Positions 11,275 to 23,780 of a stretch of DNA of 64,000 bases are shown here, in pieces (position 1 is the first letter of the stretch; each line of letters starts with the position of its first letter). The stretch is from Coriolopsis trogii. Lineage: Eukaryota; Basidiomycota; Agaricomycetes; Polyporales; Polyporaceae. The notes below the pieces were generated by a model. It was not told the DNA's origin. It searched no databases and saw only the letters and a program-made list of their open reading frames with translations. A program made the position numbers and the translations under genes. Location: contig JAHYIO010000037.1 in NCBI GenBank assembly GCA_020543525.1, positions 248,001 through 312,000 on the forward strand, written 5' to 3'.

Positions 11275-14200
11275 CTACGTAGGTGTCTGTGGATCTGAAT
11301 GGCTCGGCCCTCGCAACACCGAGAACGATCGTCGACCCTGCTCATCCACACCCTCCGCCGGCGGCCCAGAGGACGACGAGCCTTGTGAAGGACCGGTGAA
11401 ACCCGGCCGTGGCTTGCGCACGACAACGAACGAGCGACCCGAATCCTGCTGAACGGGCGGTGAGCTCAGCGCATCGCTCTCGCTCAGACGTCGGTTCTTC
11501 TTCCTATTATACCAATGCTTCTTCTTCGGTTGTGCAGACCCCCCGGACTCTTCGTCGTTCGCATATTCAACCTGGGCGTGCTGCTCTCCCGCGGACGCCG
11601 CCTGTGTCAAAAACGGCAGCGACGGCGCGTTCTCCACGATGGCCGTCTGCGACTTTGTCCGGACGTGCGCCGGGGGCATGGCCCCAGGCGGCAAGCCCCT
11701 CGCAGCGCTCATGATTGACGGCGTGGGAGGGGGCGAGTCGTCGAGCACCGACGGCGCCGACTTCGCCAACGAGCTCGGGCCCCTGTTCGTGGGCGCGCGT
11801 TCGACCGAGGGGAACGTCTGTGTGGAGCCAGACGCTATGGCGTAAGGCGAGTCGTAATGCGCGCGTCCGCCGCCAACCCTGGCGAATCCAGACTTCGGAG
11901 CCTCTGGAATCGGGTGCCCCTCGTCCACCGCGTTGTACCCAGGGCCCGGGAAAGGTTGCCATGCGCCCATTATGAAGCCTGTCTCATCGTCGCTCTCCTC
12001 TTTGTACGGCTGCATCGCATGTTCCGGTCGAAGGACCGACGGCGGACCTGAGGAAGGCGGCGTAACTCCCTTGTACGGCGGATCCGGGCGGCGAAGGGCA
12101 AGGCTCGAAGGCTGTCGGTTTTCGGCAGGACGGTAACCTCTCGGCCGATGCGCATGACGAGGCCCGCAACATCCCAAAAGGCCCATTGTACCGAGGAGCC
12201 CGCTGTCAACCACATGCCGACTTCTACTGAACCCAATTCCGCCCATGATGCGCAGGGTGGCCTCGATGATCTTGACAATGAGCATCAAGAGGAATGCGAG
12301 GTAGATGAGTCCAAGAATAAACAGTATTGCATATGTGACCCATTGCGCTGGCCCGGCACCAATCGACACCTGGTGGAAAGAAAGCTGAGTTTATCTGTTA
12401 CGTACAATGGCGTTTGGTGAGAACTTACGACAGGGGTGAGGATGACGAGAAGGACGGCAATGACTATCCTGGCTACGCAGAACAGGAAGCTAATGAGACC
12501 CATGCTAGCTCCCTGTCCCCAGGGAAGCCATATGCTCGTCCCGAGCGCAGCTGCGACTTCGACAACAAGAATTACGATTGCCTGCGCGGTACCGCTCTTC
12601 TGGCCGAAGCCGATGGTCACACCGAAGGCTAGATTAATGGCAAAAAGGGTGCAGGCAAAGAGCTGAGAACCGTGCCTGTAGTGGTTGTATAGCGGCCCGA
12701 GCGAGAGAAGTGTCCAGGTCTCGTCGTACAGCTTGCTCGTCCTCGTGAGGGTTAGGCGGAGTACCAAGAAGGCGGGAATGAGTACGGAGAGGAACGAGAA
12801 CGACAGGGCGGCAAGAGCAATGGATACTGTCGAGACTTGGCCACTGCCAAGGCTCATGTGGTAGCAGGAGAAGATGGTGATAGGGAGGTGGAAGAGCAGG
12901 AGGATACGGATGAGATTTCCCTGCAATACGCTGCCGTGGAATGACACGAAGTTGCTCCTCCATCGCCACCATGAACGCCTCGGCACAGACCTGGAAAATA
13001 GGAAGTTCCCATTCAAAGACCTGTTCTCGTCCGCTGCCCCCGACATAGCAACGCCGTCAAGCATGTCCTTGCTCGCTGAGGAGAAACGGGGGCTCTTTGT
13101 GCCACCAAGTCCGGCCGCTGGCGTGGAACCACCACCTGCAGCTCCGGAAATGAGGGACATGAGCAGGTCAAGGACCCATACTAAAACGCTTAGGACGATC
13201 GTAGCTGCGATTATCGAGAGGAATAGAGCGAGGCAGATGCCGAACAGATCCTGAGGTCGCAAACCAACCGACCACGCAAAGGCGGGCATGCCGGTGGTCG
13301 CGTTGGCAGGAAGCTGAAAGAGAAAGTTTGGGGCATCCTGGTCAATATATATCGGCGAAGACGGGTCGTTCAATTGGTCGGCGAAATTCGAAGGGGGGTC
13401 GTACGGCGGAACTGAGAGTGGATTCCAATGGTCTTGAGCGGCGTCCTTACCCTGTGTGAGCGAGATGTCTGCGCAGGTCGTCAATACATGTGGACGTAGA
13501 ACGGGAGTAGTGATGCTAACTATAGCTTAGCGTAGACCAGGCCGTTTGAGAGAGCAACGGATCTAACGGATTATTGTCAGCCCCGATACCCGCAGAGGAA
13601 ACGTGTGCTCCTTACATGTGAACATCGGCCATTGCACCGCGACCATTGAGAGGGCGGCACACCATTGTGTATGGAAGACGATGTCTCTGAGTGAAGGCGT
13701 ACCTGCACAGATGACGTCACTCCCTGCATCCTCTGCCCGGTACGATGCATGAAACAAAACGTACAAAAGCGCATGAGCGCAGGCGACGACGCGAACCGCT
13801 CCCCGCTGAGCGCACTCGCGAGGATGAAGCCCACGCTCTCAATCTTTGCCAGCACCCCGCTCCCGCCCATGGACGAGCCTCGACCCCACGCGGCGATGAT
13901 CCGTGCGATCCCAACGACAACCCAGTACCCCATCGCCAGCCCGACTGTGCACCAGAAGATGATGTGCGCGTGTCCGTAGACGGAGTTCAGGGGCCCCGGG
14001 GTGAGCATGGTCGTATTCACGTCGAGACACAGGAGTTCATGTTGGAATGGGTCCAGGGCTCTGAGCCGGGTGTCAAATGTCGCCAACTCATATCCTGACT
14101 GAATGAGCACGGATGATGAGAAGGCATATGGCCCAGCATCGAGAGGACAGTAGTGATTGTGTTCGTCTGGGGTGCCCGACAAGTTCGCGGGGACCAAGGT

Positions 14201-14617
14201 CGCGCAGAAGAAGGAGTTGTTGTTGAATTGCTCAAAGGTCAGTATTTCGGTGGTCGTAAACAATGTCGCTGGTGGAGTTCCGAGTCCATGTCATTTTGGC
14301 GAGTGGGTATGAAGAGCTCGGCGAGACTTACTGGCAACGGGATTTTCACCGCCTGACGCAGCAAGGATTGGCTGAGGCGACGTTCCAATTACGGTGAAGT
14401 TAATGTATGCTCCTCGAGCGCTCTCCGGGAAGAACTGTGCGTAGACATTGGAGACAGTAAGCTTCTGTGATGTGTTGTCGCTTGAGAAACAGTCCGAATA
14501 TTGGAGGGTGGCGGGTTGAGCGGTCGTAAGAGAGAGACGGATGAGAAGGGAGACAATTAGCAAGAAGACATGAGGGTAGACCCTCCATGGTGAGGCGAGT
14601 TCTGGCTGGCCAGCCAT
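11275..14617 (-). CDS. FLC/TRP-like polytopic membrane protein with ML-like luminal domain
   Basis: Six exons run leftwards: 14617-14332, 14268-13765, about 13703-13616, a short exon near 13560-13515, about 13468-12430 and 12369-11275. A signal peptide (VFLLIVSLLIRLSLTTAQ) is followed by a Cys-containing extracytoplasmic domain with N-glycosylation sites, typical of the ML-like domain that precedes fungal TRP channels. The motif WSTLSYNISLTQGK directly before the membrane region is characteristic of the family. About nine hydrophobic spans follow, ending in WVTYAILFILGLIYLAFLLM. A Ser/Pro-rich cytosolic tail of roughly 300 residues closes the protein. Fungal relatives (Flc1-3, Pkd2) act in FAD or calcium transport at the ER or plasma membrane and in wall integrity. 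The exact subgroup was not resolved. The product is about 1,000 residues. It converges on the CNH gene with 199 bp between the stops. Confidence 0.8.
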
Positions 14618-17600
14618 GGGGGGCGTTGAGTAGACGTGAGGAGGTTTGGGTCAAGTCGGCCTTGACGAAACCTGGTATGGTATCGGCGACGAACAGGCGT
14701 CATCGTGGCGCTACGACCTACCTCCGACTATAGTTATTAGCAATCATTACAAGTGATTTATTACCCCCACTTATCAGTATAAGCACAGATTGAGACTCCG
14801 AAAGGCAGACTTGAAGCCTGTGAGACCTTTGTATTCCTGACCACCTGACCGGCTGCAATCAGTGTGTTCAAGGTTGACGTCCTCGACTTGACCGCCATCT
14901 TACTTATGCACGCACATTGGCATCGAGTGCCTTCTTGTCACCATGGCGTCCTGATGTTCTTGCCATTGAACTGTCTCACAGGATAATGTCACCGCAAACC
15001 GTCTCCCATGCTCCCGCCGGCACCCCGCGTCCATCATGAACACACACACTTCCAAAGTCTGATACCCCACTGACATCACGAAGTGGACGGTGGGTAGAAA
15101 ACGCGCACGACTCCTTCCTCACTCCGCCCTGGACATGGGAATCTCGACGTGCGTTTTGGTCTCTTCGACCGCTGTTTACTGACGAGCTTCGCGATGTCTC
15201 GAACGTCACCCATGCGGCCAAACTCTGTCAGTGTCCACCAGTGCCTCAAGAATGTTAAGAATGGAAGGGAGTACAACTGCGACACACTGACATCTGTACG
15301 CTGCGCTGTCTGGGTGGGCATTCGGGGGCCTTCTCGGGGCGCGCAAGTCGCCGACGGAGTGTACCACATTGAGTGCCCACCTGTGCCGCACTAATGTTTG
15401 ATTTCGTGTGCGGCAATGCGCCTCAACGTGTGTCCAGCTGAGCGAGAGTGGCATGCTTCAGGAGAGTAAGCGTACGGCACGGCATGGAAAGGCAAGTAGC
15501 GAGACGCATCCGTGTGTTCCCCCGCAGTGCTCATGTATCCACCCCGAAAGTCTCTCTATAGGTTATCCTTCTGACGTCGGGCGCGGACCGAGTGCGAGCA
15601 TTCTAGATGCCCGAAGCCCTTCGAAGCCTACTCTCGGAATCCCGCAGAATACGCTATCATGGACGACCGTATGGACTTGTGCCTTTGGTGCCTCCCGTCC
15701 AGTCCATGAGAACATGTGCGCCGCCGGCACCCACAATATCTTGACATTCCAAACACACGCTAGGCGCGATGTCGCTTTGAATTTTTGGTGGCCGGCAGCC
15801 CTGACATGAACCGGAATCAGACGGCGGCATCGAATCCAACTGACAGCAAACTCAAGATCTCGTCCCTATACGCATCTGCTCGCCCGCGAAGCAAGTCAGT
15901 TCTCGATCGGAAACGCACACCCACGCTCACCTTCTCTGTCAGCTCGTCGTCTGGATGTCGACATTTCATCATGTGCGGCGGTGGTCCGAATGCTCAGTGC
16001 TGCGTTCCTCTTCAGAATGATAACACAATGACTCTTACGAAGTCTGAATATCTGCGGCGTGCGACCGTCGATGTGCGTCCCGTGCGTACGTACCCGTATA
16101 CCGTCCGGGTCCCCCGATGATGTCAATGCCAACGCGGAGCGGCCGATAGCAAGTGTGCGTACTGAGTAGAATCCACTGCGAGCTGACCCAAGATTCGCTC
16201 TCCGCAGATGTTGCCTGAATGCTTCCGAGACGGTCTGCTCCCACCGGGTCTTGGGAGGGCATCGGAAGCTCGTATTTTCCCCATCACCGTGACCGAAGCA
16301 CACAAGCCTCGGAGTCCATGTCTCCATACTTACTCCTCGCGCCCGCGCCCAACGCCAGTCCCCATAGCTCTCCATACTTTTCGTTTCTTTTCTGGCGTGC
16401 CTATCTGCTAAAGAGTCTACAGTACGGATCATGCCCTTGAACACGATCACAACGGGCACGGGTGTAGCAAATTGCGCCGCCGCGGACTTTCTCGGCTCCG
16501 TCCTGGACATGGTGGGAGTTGTGCACGGTTGTTGAGATGATCTAATCCTTACGTGCACCAATGTCTCCGAACGACGGCGAGATAAGTGACTTTTTAGTTG
16601 CCTATCGTTGGAGTTTTTGTCGATCGTTTCTGAACCGCGCTAGCTCCGTGGCCATGCCAATAGGTGCATTGCACTCCTCAACGGCCTACGGAAGACACGC
16701 GAGAGGAGCGTTCGAGTATGTACTACTGGTGACCCTGAGGCTGCATGCGCGCGGATGGATACAAGTCCGCAAAGCCGCGAATAGTGTGCTCCCTGCCAAG
16801 GATATGCAAATGGGGACAAAGACGTTCGTGCTCCACGGGCCGCCTGGTCGTCCGATAACCTCGTGCATGTGGTTCGTGATGTCGCTATCGCGGGCGGACG
16901 TCCAAGTGGGCTCGGGTGTTCTCATGACCAGCTGCTGGAGCTCGAGACTCTTTCGGCAAAACTTGCAAGCCTCGTACAGATAATATGTCTATCGTACGAG
17001 TCTACATACGACACAGAATGGCTACAACATCCGTTGCAAACGTACACGGAGGCATTTGGACGGCTATACTTTGCACGTCTGACTGACAGGGTAGCGGTGG
17101 GGGGTTGTAGTTAGCGTTCTGGCATGGTAACGTCAGGGGAAGCGTGCTCGCAGGGGTACTTGCGAGCGCTACAGGCTGCAGCTGGTGACGCCACGACGGG
17201 CCCAGTAGACGAGAGGCATATTGTGCGGTCGAGCGCGGGAGCCTGGACAGAGACGCGCGGGGGTGCTTCTTCGTGTTTCAGGTTGCTAGCCGGACAGCGG
17301 CACGCTTCTCTTCCTGCCCCCAACAGGCAGGTCGGCTCCAGAGGCAGCACCCAGCCTCCGAATCCAGCGCGGTAAGAAGCATGAACCTCTTCCTAGGCAC
17401 GACCCGCTCGTCCGTTCCCAACCATCCAGCCCGAGAATGGTCTCTGAGGGCTGCTTATGCTCTCATACGCCTACCCGCGAACCTTGGCGAGCAATACATT
17501 TCGTCCTTCCAGCTAGTCTGCCCGCGACACGACACGACGGCTATGGGCATTACAAGCTTTCTCGTAAACCTTCGTAAGGGCGTCATTGGAAGGTACGGTC

Positions 17601-19184
17601 ATGAGGGAGACTCCGCAACTCACCGAAAGAAAGCCGTCGCATGTCTGGGTCCCGTCACAACCGTCCTACAAATCCGCTGCGGCCCCCTTGGGCCTGACGC
17701 TGTCAGTGTGAACCCATGGCGGAATTCCGTACCGACTTTTAGAGACCGACGAGCGAATTGCCATTCCTGTCCATGCCTTGCGTAGCAAAAGAAAAAAAGG
17801 ACGAAGTCAACGCCAACTTGACTCTGTGCTATTACTGCCACCGCGGAGCGGGTTTGTTCATGCGAAGTTCGAAGCACTTCGGTTGTCCCGAGGCCTAGCG
17901 TCCTCTTCAAGCGAGAAGCCCAATTCACAGCAGGAACTGTGCGAGAAGGTGGCAATAACGAGGAGGAGCCTGTTTACGACATGGTTGAGTCATGTACAAG
18001 TCCCGCATGCGGTTCGAGCGGGAGATGCGGGTTCGCACTCACCGGTCTCGTAAACGGATGAGAAACCGCATTTATCACGGCGTACAGGAGCCACGAAGCC
18101 GCCACAACGGTCTTCTGGCTCCCCAAAGCGGCAGCGAGCTGGAGTGTGGTACGTGTCGTGCGATGCATCGGATTCCGACCGCGCTGCTGCTGGTGTCAAA
18201 CGCGGCGAGTCTGTGAGGAGTCCGACCGAGTCAGATCCGGGGAGGGCGTGTATCTTGCTCCGCCTGGCTGGCATACAGCATACACGGGTGTCACTGTCAG
18301 CGCCGAGGACAGAGAACCCAGGACGCAGCGCCCTCGAGGGACCACATCGCGGCGCCGCGGACAGCCTGCGACACAGCCTGGGTGGTTCGCCGTCAAGGTT
18401 GTCGACCGAGAGTGGATAGCTGGGCGGCCGAAGCTTTGCAGTGACGAGCGGCAGGTGTGGGGTTTATAGGATAGCTTGGAAGTCGGATAGCTTTGGTGGA
18501 GAGTTTGGCTGAGGAGTTGGCTTTCCTGGAGACTCTATGCGACAGAACTGACAGCGACATAGGACCTGCCAGCTCCTCTTCCTCAAGTTCCTGGGGCTCC
18601 TCTCCCCTACAATTCCGGAGAGTCGCCGAACTCAGTGCTATGCACACATGACGGCAAGTTGGGAAGACGCTGAGGTGGCGGCAGCTGGCCGACGATAGCC
18701 CGCAAACGACGCGAACGACGCGGGTCATATGGCGCGAGGCCGCCACCGCCGCATCCGGTCGGCCTGCACCGCACGATCGTCTTCGCCCGACTTTGGCCCC
18801 CGACATGTCTTTCCCACGATGCCCGCCATTCGCAACAGTGAACGCTTACGTCACAATAGCAGCGACGCACTGTGACCTGCAGTGTGACCTCTCGCGCCCT
18901 GACGCGACGCTCGTGACCTGTCCGAATGCGGTATCGACGATATGAACGTTGGCTGATCAAGACGCTAGCGCCAAACCTCTCTCTCCCCGACCATCAACCT
19001 CGTTCTGATCGCATTTCCCGCAAGCGTCGATCTCCTGGAGTGCTTGGGGCTTGCCTATCTCTAGCACTGCTTTCACGGACTTGGTGTGCGAACGCTCCGT
19101 CGCCGAATCCCCTCACATCAGTCAGTCGGGGCTGCTGCGCATATTCGACTTACGTCCCACACCACCTCTCTCTGTTGGTTAACC
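14618..19184. other. 4.6-kb gene-free interval
   Basis: Many overlapping reading frames occur on both strands, up to about 220 codons. None shows a recognisable domain, a consistent exon chain or convincing composition. Near 14735-14785 there is a local AT-rich patch that could mark the promoter of the FLC-like gene. I recognised no tRNA, rRNA or transposon. Confidence 0.5.
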
Positions 19185-21062
19185 ATGAACGCTAACCTCG
19201 AAGAAGCGGCCAATGTGGCGACTGAGTACCTTGCCAGTGAGAATGGACCCATTTTATCTCGCATATCGCCTGGAACATGTTCCGTCATGCGCTCGTGCGC
19301 GGTGTCGTGATTGCTCTGACATCTCGACTCAGCCAGAGCGGTTGACGATACCGACGGGCCTCCCTGCGCAATTCCGAGATTCTGCAACTGTGCTGATAGA
19401 GGTACGATGCAGGTCTCGAAAATCTGCCCAACGAGGCACAACATATACTCGCGGAGATAAAGTACCGTGATACTAGGACGCAAGGCATGTGTGCACCCTT
19501 GCACCCTCTTCTATCCTACAGCAGATTCGTAACTGACCGCCATGTCTCGCATGAACTGTTCTGCTCCTGCCACGTGTGTCCGACCGTCCACCCGTCCCGC
19601 ATGCTGCGTGGCACGCGTGTACACGACGTGCGATATGCAGACCTGAACGAAGAAATCCGCAAGGAGACGCAAAAGTACTACCGGCACGCCGCGAAGAACG
19701 CCGGGCAGTCGCTCTCGGCCAAGGACGCGGCCATCCCGGACTCGGTGGGCGCGCTGTACGCGGAGATCGACACGCTCGCGGGCGAGAAGGCTGCGCTCGC
19801 CGACCGGCTTGTGAGGATCTTCCAGCGCGCGTCGGCACGGCTGCAGCACGACCTGCACAAGATACGGCGGCTGCAGGGCGAGGAGCCCGAGCTGACTTCG
19901 AACCGCGACCTGGTGGGCAGCGTCGACAGCGCGATCCAACAGATCCAGAACAGCCTGCGGTCGCTGCCCGCGGCCGTCGAGCCCCTCCCGGCGGCTGCAT
20001 CTGCGTCTGCGTCTGCCGCTGCGCCGCCTCGGAAGAGTACGTGGCGATTCCTGTTGCTTCTGTATCTTTGTGTTCGGTCCTTGTCGCTGTTGGGTCTGTT
20101 GGTCATGTTGGCGTCGCTGAGCGCTGCTGCTTGCGCGTGGGGCCCCTTGATTCGCCCTCTTTGTGCATCTCCGGCCGCGCCTTTGTTGCATTGCCAGACG
20201 GCGTTCTCTCTTCGCAATGATGCTTTCTTTTTCTCCGGGCCTCTGTTTTGCCACATACTAAACGACAGGGATTTCATCACACAGAGCAGCGTGTCACGGG
20301 CTCAGGGAGCATCAAGCTTCCCAGCCCAGTTCCGGTCTCGGTCTCGAGTGGCACATATGGCGGCGCGAGCGCTAGCGGCACACAGAAGTCGGGCTTGTCC
20401 CGCCAGGTGCACCCGAGACAGTCGCCGGTGCGCTCGCGGCGCGTGCCCACGACGGGGATGGACGACGACGATGCGGAAGGGGAAGAAGACGAAGACGGGG
20501 CGGACGCAGAGGACCAAGAGCTTTACTGCTATTGTCAGAAACTGTCTTACGGCGAGGTGCGTGTTTGTCCCGTTTGTTCTCTCTCAACCCACCCTCGAAG
20601 TGCACGGGCGCTGGCCAGCAGCACCGCTGCGGCGTGCCGAGGTGTGAAGTGTTGTAGCATAGGGCGGCGCTGACAGACACTCCTCCTTTCGCTTCCTTTC
20701 GCCATTCGAATGGGGCGGACACAGATGATTGCGTGTGACAACGAGAGCTGTCGGTTCCAGTGGGTGAGTGGTACAGAAAGGAAGTGCGTTTGCTTTGTTG
20801 TCGTTGCGGTGGCCCTGGCGGCGCGCGAACGAACGAAGTCGAGTCAAACGCGCAAGAACACACGCGGACGGGCTCTTTGGCTGATACGGTTTTGGGTTTC
20901 TCCTTTTTCTTTGCGCAGTTCCATCTGTCGTGCATCAACCTGCCGTCGAACGAGAACCTGCCGGAGACGTGGTACTGCGACGAGTGCAGCGTCATGCTGG
21001 GGATCGCGACGACGAATACGCAAGCGGCGAGCGGCGGGACGCGCAAAGGGCGGAAAAAGTGA
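19185..21062 (+). CDS. ING-family chromatin protein with C-terminal PHD finger
   Basis: Six exons keep phase: 19185-19236, 19413-19484, 19641-20036, 20285-20556, 20725-20763 and 20919-21062, giving 324 residues. The N-terminus (LEEAANVATEYLASLENLP, then HILAEIKYRDTRTQDLNEE) is the ING helical domain. A linker with an Asp/Glu run leads to the PHD finger at about residues 252-312. The Cys4-His-Cys3 zinc ligands are all present: CYC, CDNESC, HLSC and CDEC. The aromatic-cage residues of H3K4me3-reading ING fingers are kept in SYGEMIACDN and QWFH. Such proteins are subunits of NuA4, NuA3 or Rpd3 complexes. The second intron (19485-19640) starts with GC (CAAG|GCATGT); this is the only junction that yields the conserved YRDTRTQD. 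No other site in the region fits. Confidence 0.9.
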
Positions 21063-22049
21063 ACAAGGCGGATTCGTCATGATTAGCTACGGACATGTAT
21101 GTAGTAGTCTGACTGCAATTGTTGTGAAACGGGAGAGGGAGGCTGAAACGAGGAGCAGAGACGCGTGGCGGGTAAGGAGAGGAAGAGGCGCTGTTTGGGC
21201 CTTAGCGGACTTTGCCCTTGGGGTTTTCGCGGCTGGGGGGCTGTGGAAGGGAGCGAGGAGAGACGAGTGCACAGCCGGAAAGCAGAGACGGGGAGAGTCA
21301 GGGCGATTGGGAGGAGTCAATGGGGCTCGCGGCTGGGAGGGAACGCGGTGCAGGATGTGTTTGGTATGATTGGACGACAAAGGAAGGGCTGGGTGCTGAA
21401 CGAGCGAGCGGGAGGAGGAGGAGGGGGCGGGAGGGGCCGAGCGAGAAGATCCTCGGCTAGGAGGAGTGGGCGAGATCTGGAGGGGGAGATGAGGGGACTG
21501 CTCAGTTCGGCTGCGAGCGGAGGGTTGTGAACCTCCCGAGATAGGCAATGGGCGTCGAGAATCGGAGCAAGTGGGGAGCTCCGAGCGAGCGCGGGGGAGA
21601 GCGCGTGGGCGGGTGCGCGTGGGCGGGGAGCTGCTGGGTGGGGAGTGAGTGGCAGCAGGTGTGCAGTGTGTGGTCTGCGACGGTTCGCGGTGCTCGCTGG
21701 TGCGCTCGACGAGGGGAGGGTGCGGGGAGAGTTGGCGGGGGACGGAGAGAGACTCGGCTGAGACGGGACCCAAGGGAGTGGACGCGATAGGGTGGCATGG
21801 GGCGTGGCAAGGGCCCGCAAGTGTGGGTTCGTGTGAGAGTCGCGCTAGGCCAGATTGGACGTGCACAGGATGGGTCGGACCCCGGGAGGAGGTCGAACCG
21901 ACATCCACTCGTTCTCTTAACCCGTCCAGGCGGGTGCACGCTCCGCCTCATATTTCGCTGCCCCAGACCAGACGAGACGAGAGCCCTCTCAGTTCAGTCG
22001 GGCGTACGCTTCCTCTTCCGCCAGACCCTTCCAGACGCCGCGTCCCTCC
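21063..22049. other. Upstream region of the GATA gene: purine-rich, then pyrimidine-rich
   Basis: From about 21130 to 21790 the plus strand is strongly G- and A-rich, with runs such as gggaggaggaggagggggcg near 21409. After about 21900 it turns pyrimidine-rich up to the start codon. No gene fits. This is probably promoter and 5' leader of the GATA gene. Confidence 0.5.
21409..21437 (+). other. G-rich tract with quadruplex potential
   Basis: A cluster of G runs (GGG, GGGGG, GGG, GGGG separated by short spacers) lies about 610 bp before the GATA start codon. Four runs of three or more G with short loops satisfy a simple quadruplex pattern. Function is not shown. Confidence 0.45.
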
Positions 22050-23780
22050 ATGGACTCCCTACACTTTGACTACACCTCCTACTCAGACGCGTCCACCCCC
22101 CGCACCCCTTCTCCGAGGACCTCCTTCTCCTCCGACGACATGCACCACTACCCCCTCCAGCCAAACTACAAGGCTCCCATCGACGTCCACCTCAACCGCA
22201 ACATCTTCGAGCACAACCCCGACGAGGGCGCCGTCGTCGTCACCGACCACCACCACCCACCACCCATGGAGCCCGCTCAGATGTGGTCTGGTCCCTACCC
22301 CTCCTCCTTCCCCACCCCGCCCGGTTCGCGCGGCTCCCTCCTCGAGGAGTTGTATGATCACGACATCCCAGAGCATTCCGTCCAGCAGCAACACCACCAG
22401 GACGTCTACCTCGACCACCGCCACCAGCAGTCCGCAGAGCCCGGCTACCACGGCGGTAACTGGATGCCCCAGCCCAACCCTCACCAGTTCTCCCATGCCA
22501 TGCGTCACCCGCACGATATTGCCATGACCCGCCGCGCGACCTTCCCCTACGTCCGCCAGGACCGCGGTGAGCACATGTCCCCGTACACCCCCCCGTTCAT
22601 GGGCAGCGATCACGACTCGGTCAGCTCGTACGGCTCGCGCCCAAGCACCATGTACTCGGAGCCGCTCTCCCTCGACGGCTCCCCGCACATGTCCATGTGC
22701 GAGCCCATTCACCCGAGCATGGACGAGCCCTTCGCGCACACTGTCCCCATGAACAACTCGCCGCATCTGCCCTACCACGACTTCCACCACCATCACCACC
22801 TGGACGGTATCAAAACCGAGGATGCGAACTCGGTCATTGTTCCCTCTCAGACAGCCTGGAGGCCGCCTTCGGCCGGCATGGCTCCCCTGCCCTGTCTCTC
22901 GCCCCACGCAGGTCTCATGGTCCAGCACACAGACGACGCCGCGTCCAAGGAGACGCAGTATCTCCGTCGGCGCTGCTTCAACTGCCACACCACCGAGCCT
23001 CCGAGCTGGCGCCGATCGACGCTCAACCCTGGCAAAATCGTCTGCAACAAGTGCGGCCTCTACGAGCGCACCCACTTGCGCCCGCGCCCGCTCCGCTTTG
23101 ACGAGCTCCGGGCGGGCAGCAAGACGCGCAAGCAGCCAAAGGTGAACGGATCGCCGAAAGCGGCCAAGATGCCGCCGCAGATGATCAAGAAGGAGCCGTC
23201 CGAGATGGACAATGCGATGCCCCGCCGCGCCTCCGTCTCCTCCTCTGCGTCGTCCGTCCACTCCGCCAGCAGCGACTGGGACGAGTCTGGTGAGTCGTCT
23301 GAGCGGCCCAGTTCGAAGAAGAGCAGGCGCTGACGCTCCGTGCTAGTGTCTGTCTACTCGGGAGGATCGAACCCGCCCTCGTCGTTCAACTCGCCCGCCG
23401 CGTCCACTTTCCCCATCCCGCGCGATCCCAACTCGCAGTCCCCTCCTTTGCCTCACGAGGGCGGCATCCGCCTCCCCAACACCCCGCTCTCTGACATCGC
23501 GTCCCTTCAGCCGGCAGGCGGCCCTTCGCCGCCCACCCCGCGCAAGGCAGCGACGATGCCCGTCCCCTACTACCCCTCCTCCCCGGCCCAGCAGGCCCAG
23601 CAACTTCAGCAGACCGAGTATTTTGTACGCCGTGGCTCGTGCCCGGCACCCGCGGACATGCAGAGGCGCCCCCTCGACAGCCCCGAGATGGGCTGGCAGC
23701 AGGTGCCGGTATCTGAGATGGCTCCCCCCAAGGCCGTCAAGACGTCGCCGACGCCGAGCAAGACTGTCCTTGCTGCGTAG
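22050..23780 (+). CDS. GATA-type zinc-finger transcription factor
   Basis: Exons 22050-23289 and 23347-23780 give 557 residues. The 57-bp intron has the donor TCTG|GTGAGT, branch sequence GCTGAC and acceptor GCTAG|TG. The N-terminal 300 residues are rich in His, Pro, Gln and Ser. The zinc finger begins at C309: CFNCHTTEPPSWRR, then CNKCGLYERTHLRPRP, with ligands C309, C312, C332 and C335. The 19-residue loop and the CNKCGLYERTH ending differ from the animal form (CNACGLY), and from general knowledge they fit a basidiomycete GATA subgroup that includes developmental regulators. A basic segment follows the finger. If the intron is retained, the frame stays open to the codons for SSKKSRR and stops at 23332-23334, giving a shorter protein with a basic end. 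Confidence 0.9.

Noticed and set aside
15896..16561. 221-codon minus-strand open frame in the gene-free interval
   Set aside because: No domain, no flanking splice sites, and a composition like random GC-rich sequence.
22083..23261. 392-codon minus-strand open frame opposite the GATA gene
   Set aside because: It mirrors GC-rich third positions of the GATA coding strand, is full of Arg/Gly/Val, and has no motif. The zinc finger proves the plus strand is coding.
23353..23370. Another tRNA B-box-like sequence (ggatcgaaccc)
   Set aside because: Falls in the second GATA exon and no tRNA fold can be drawn around it.
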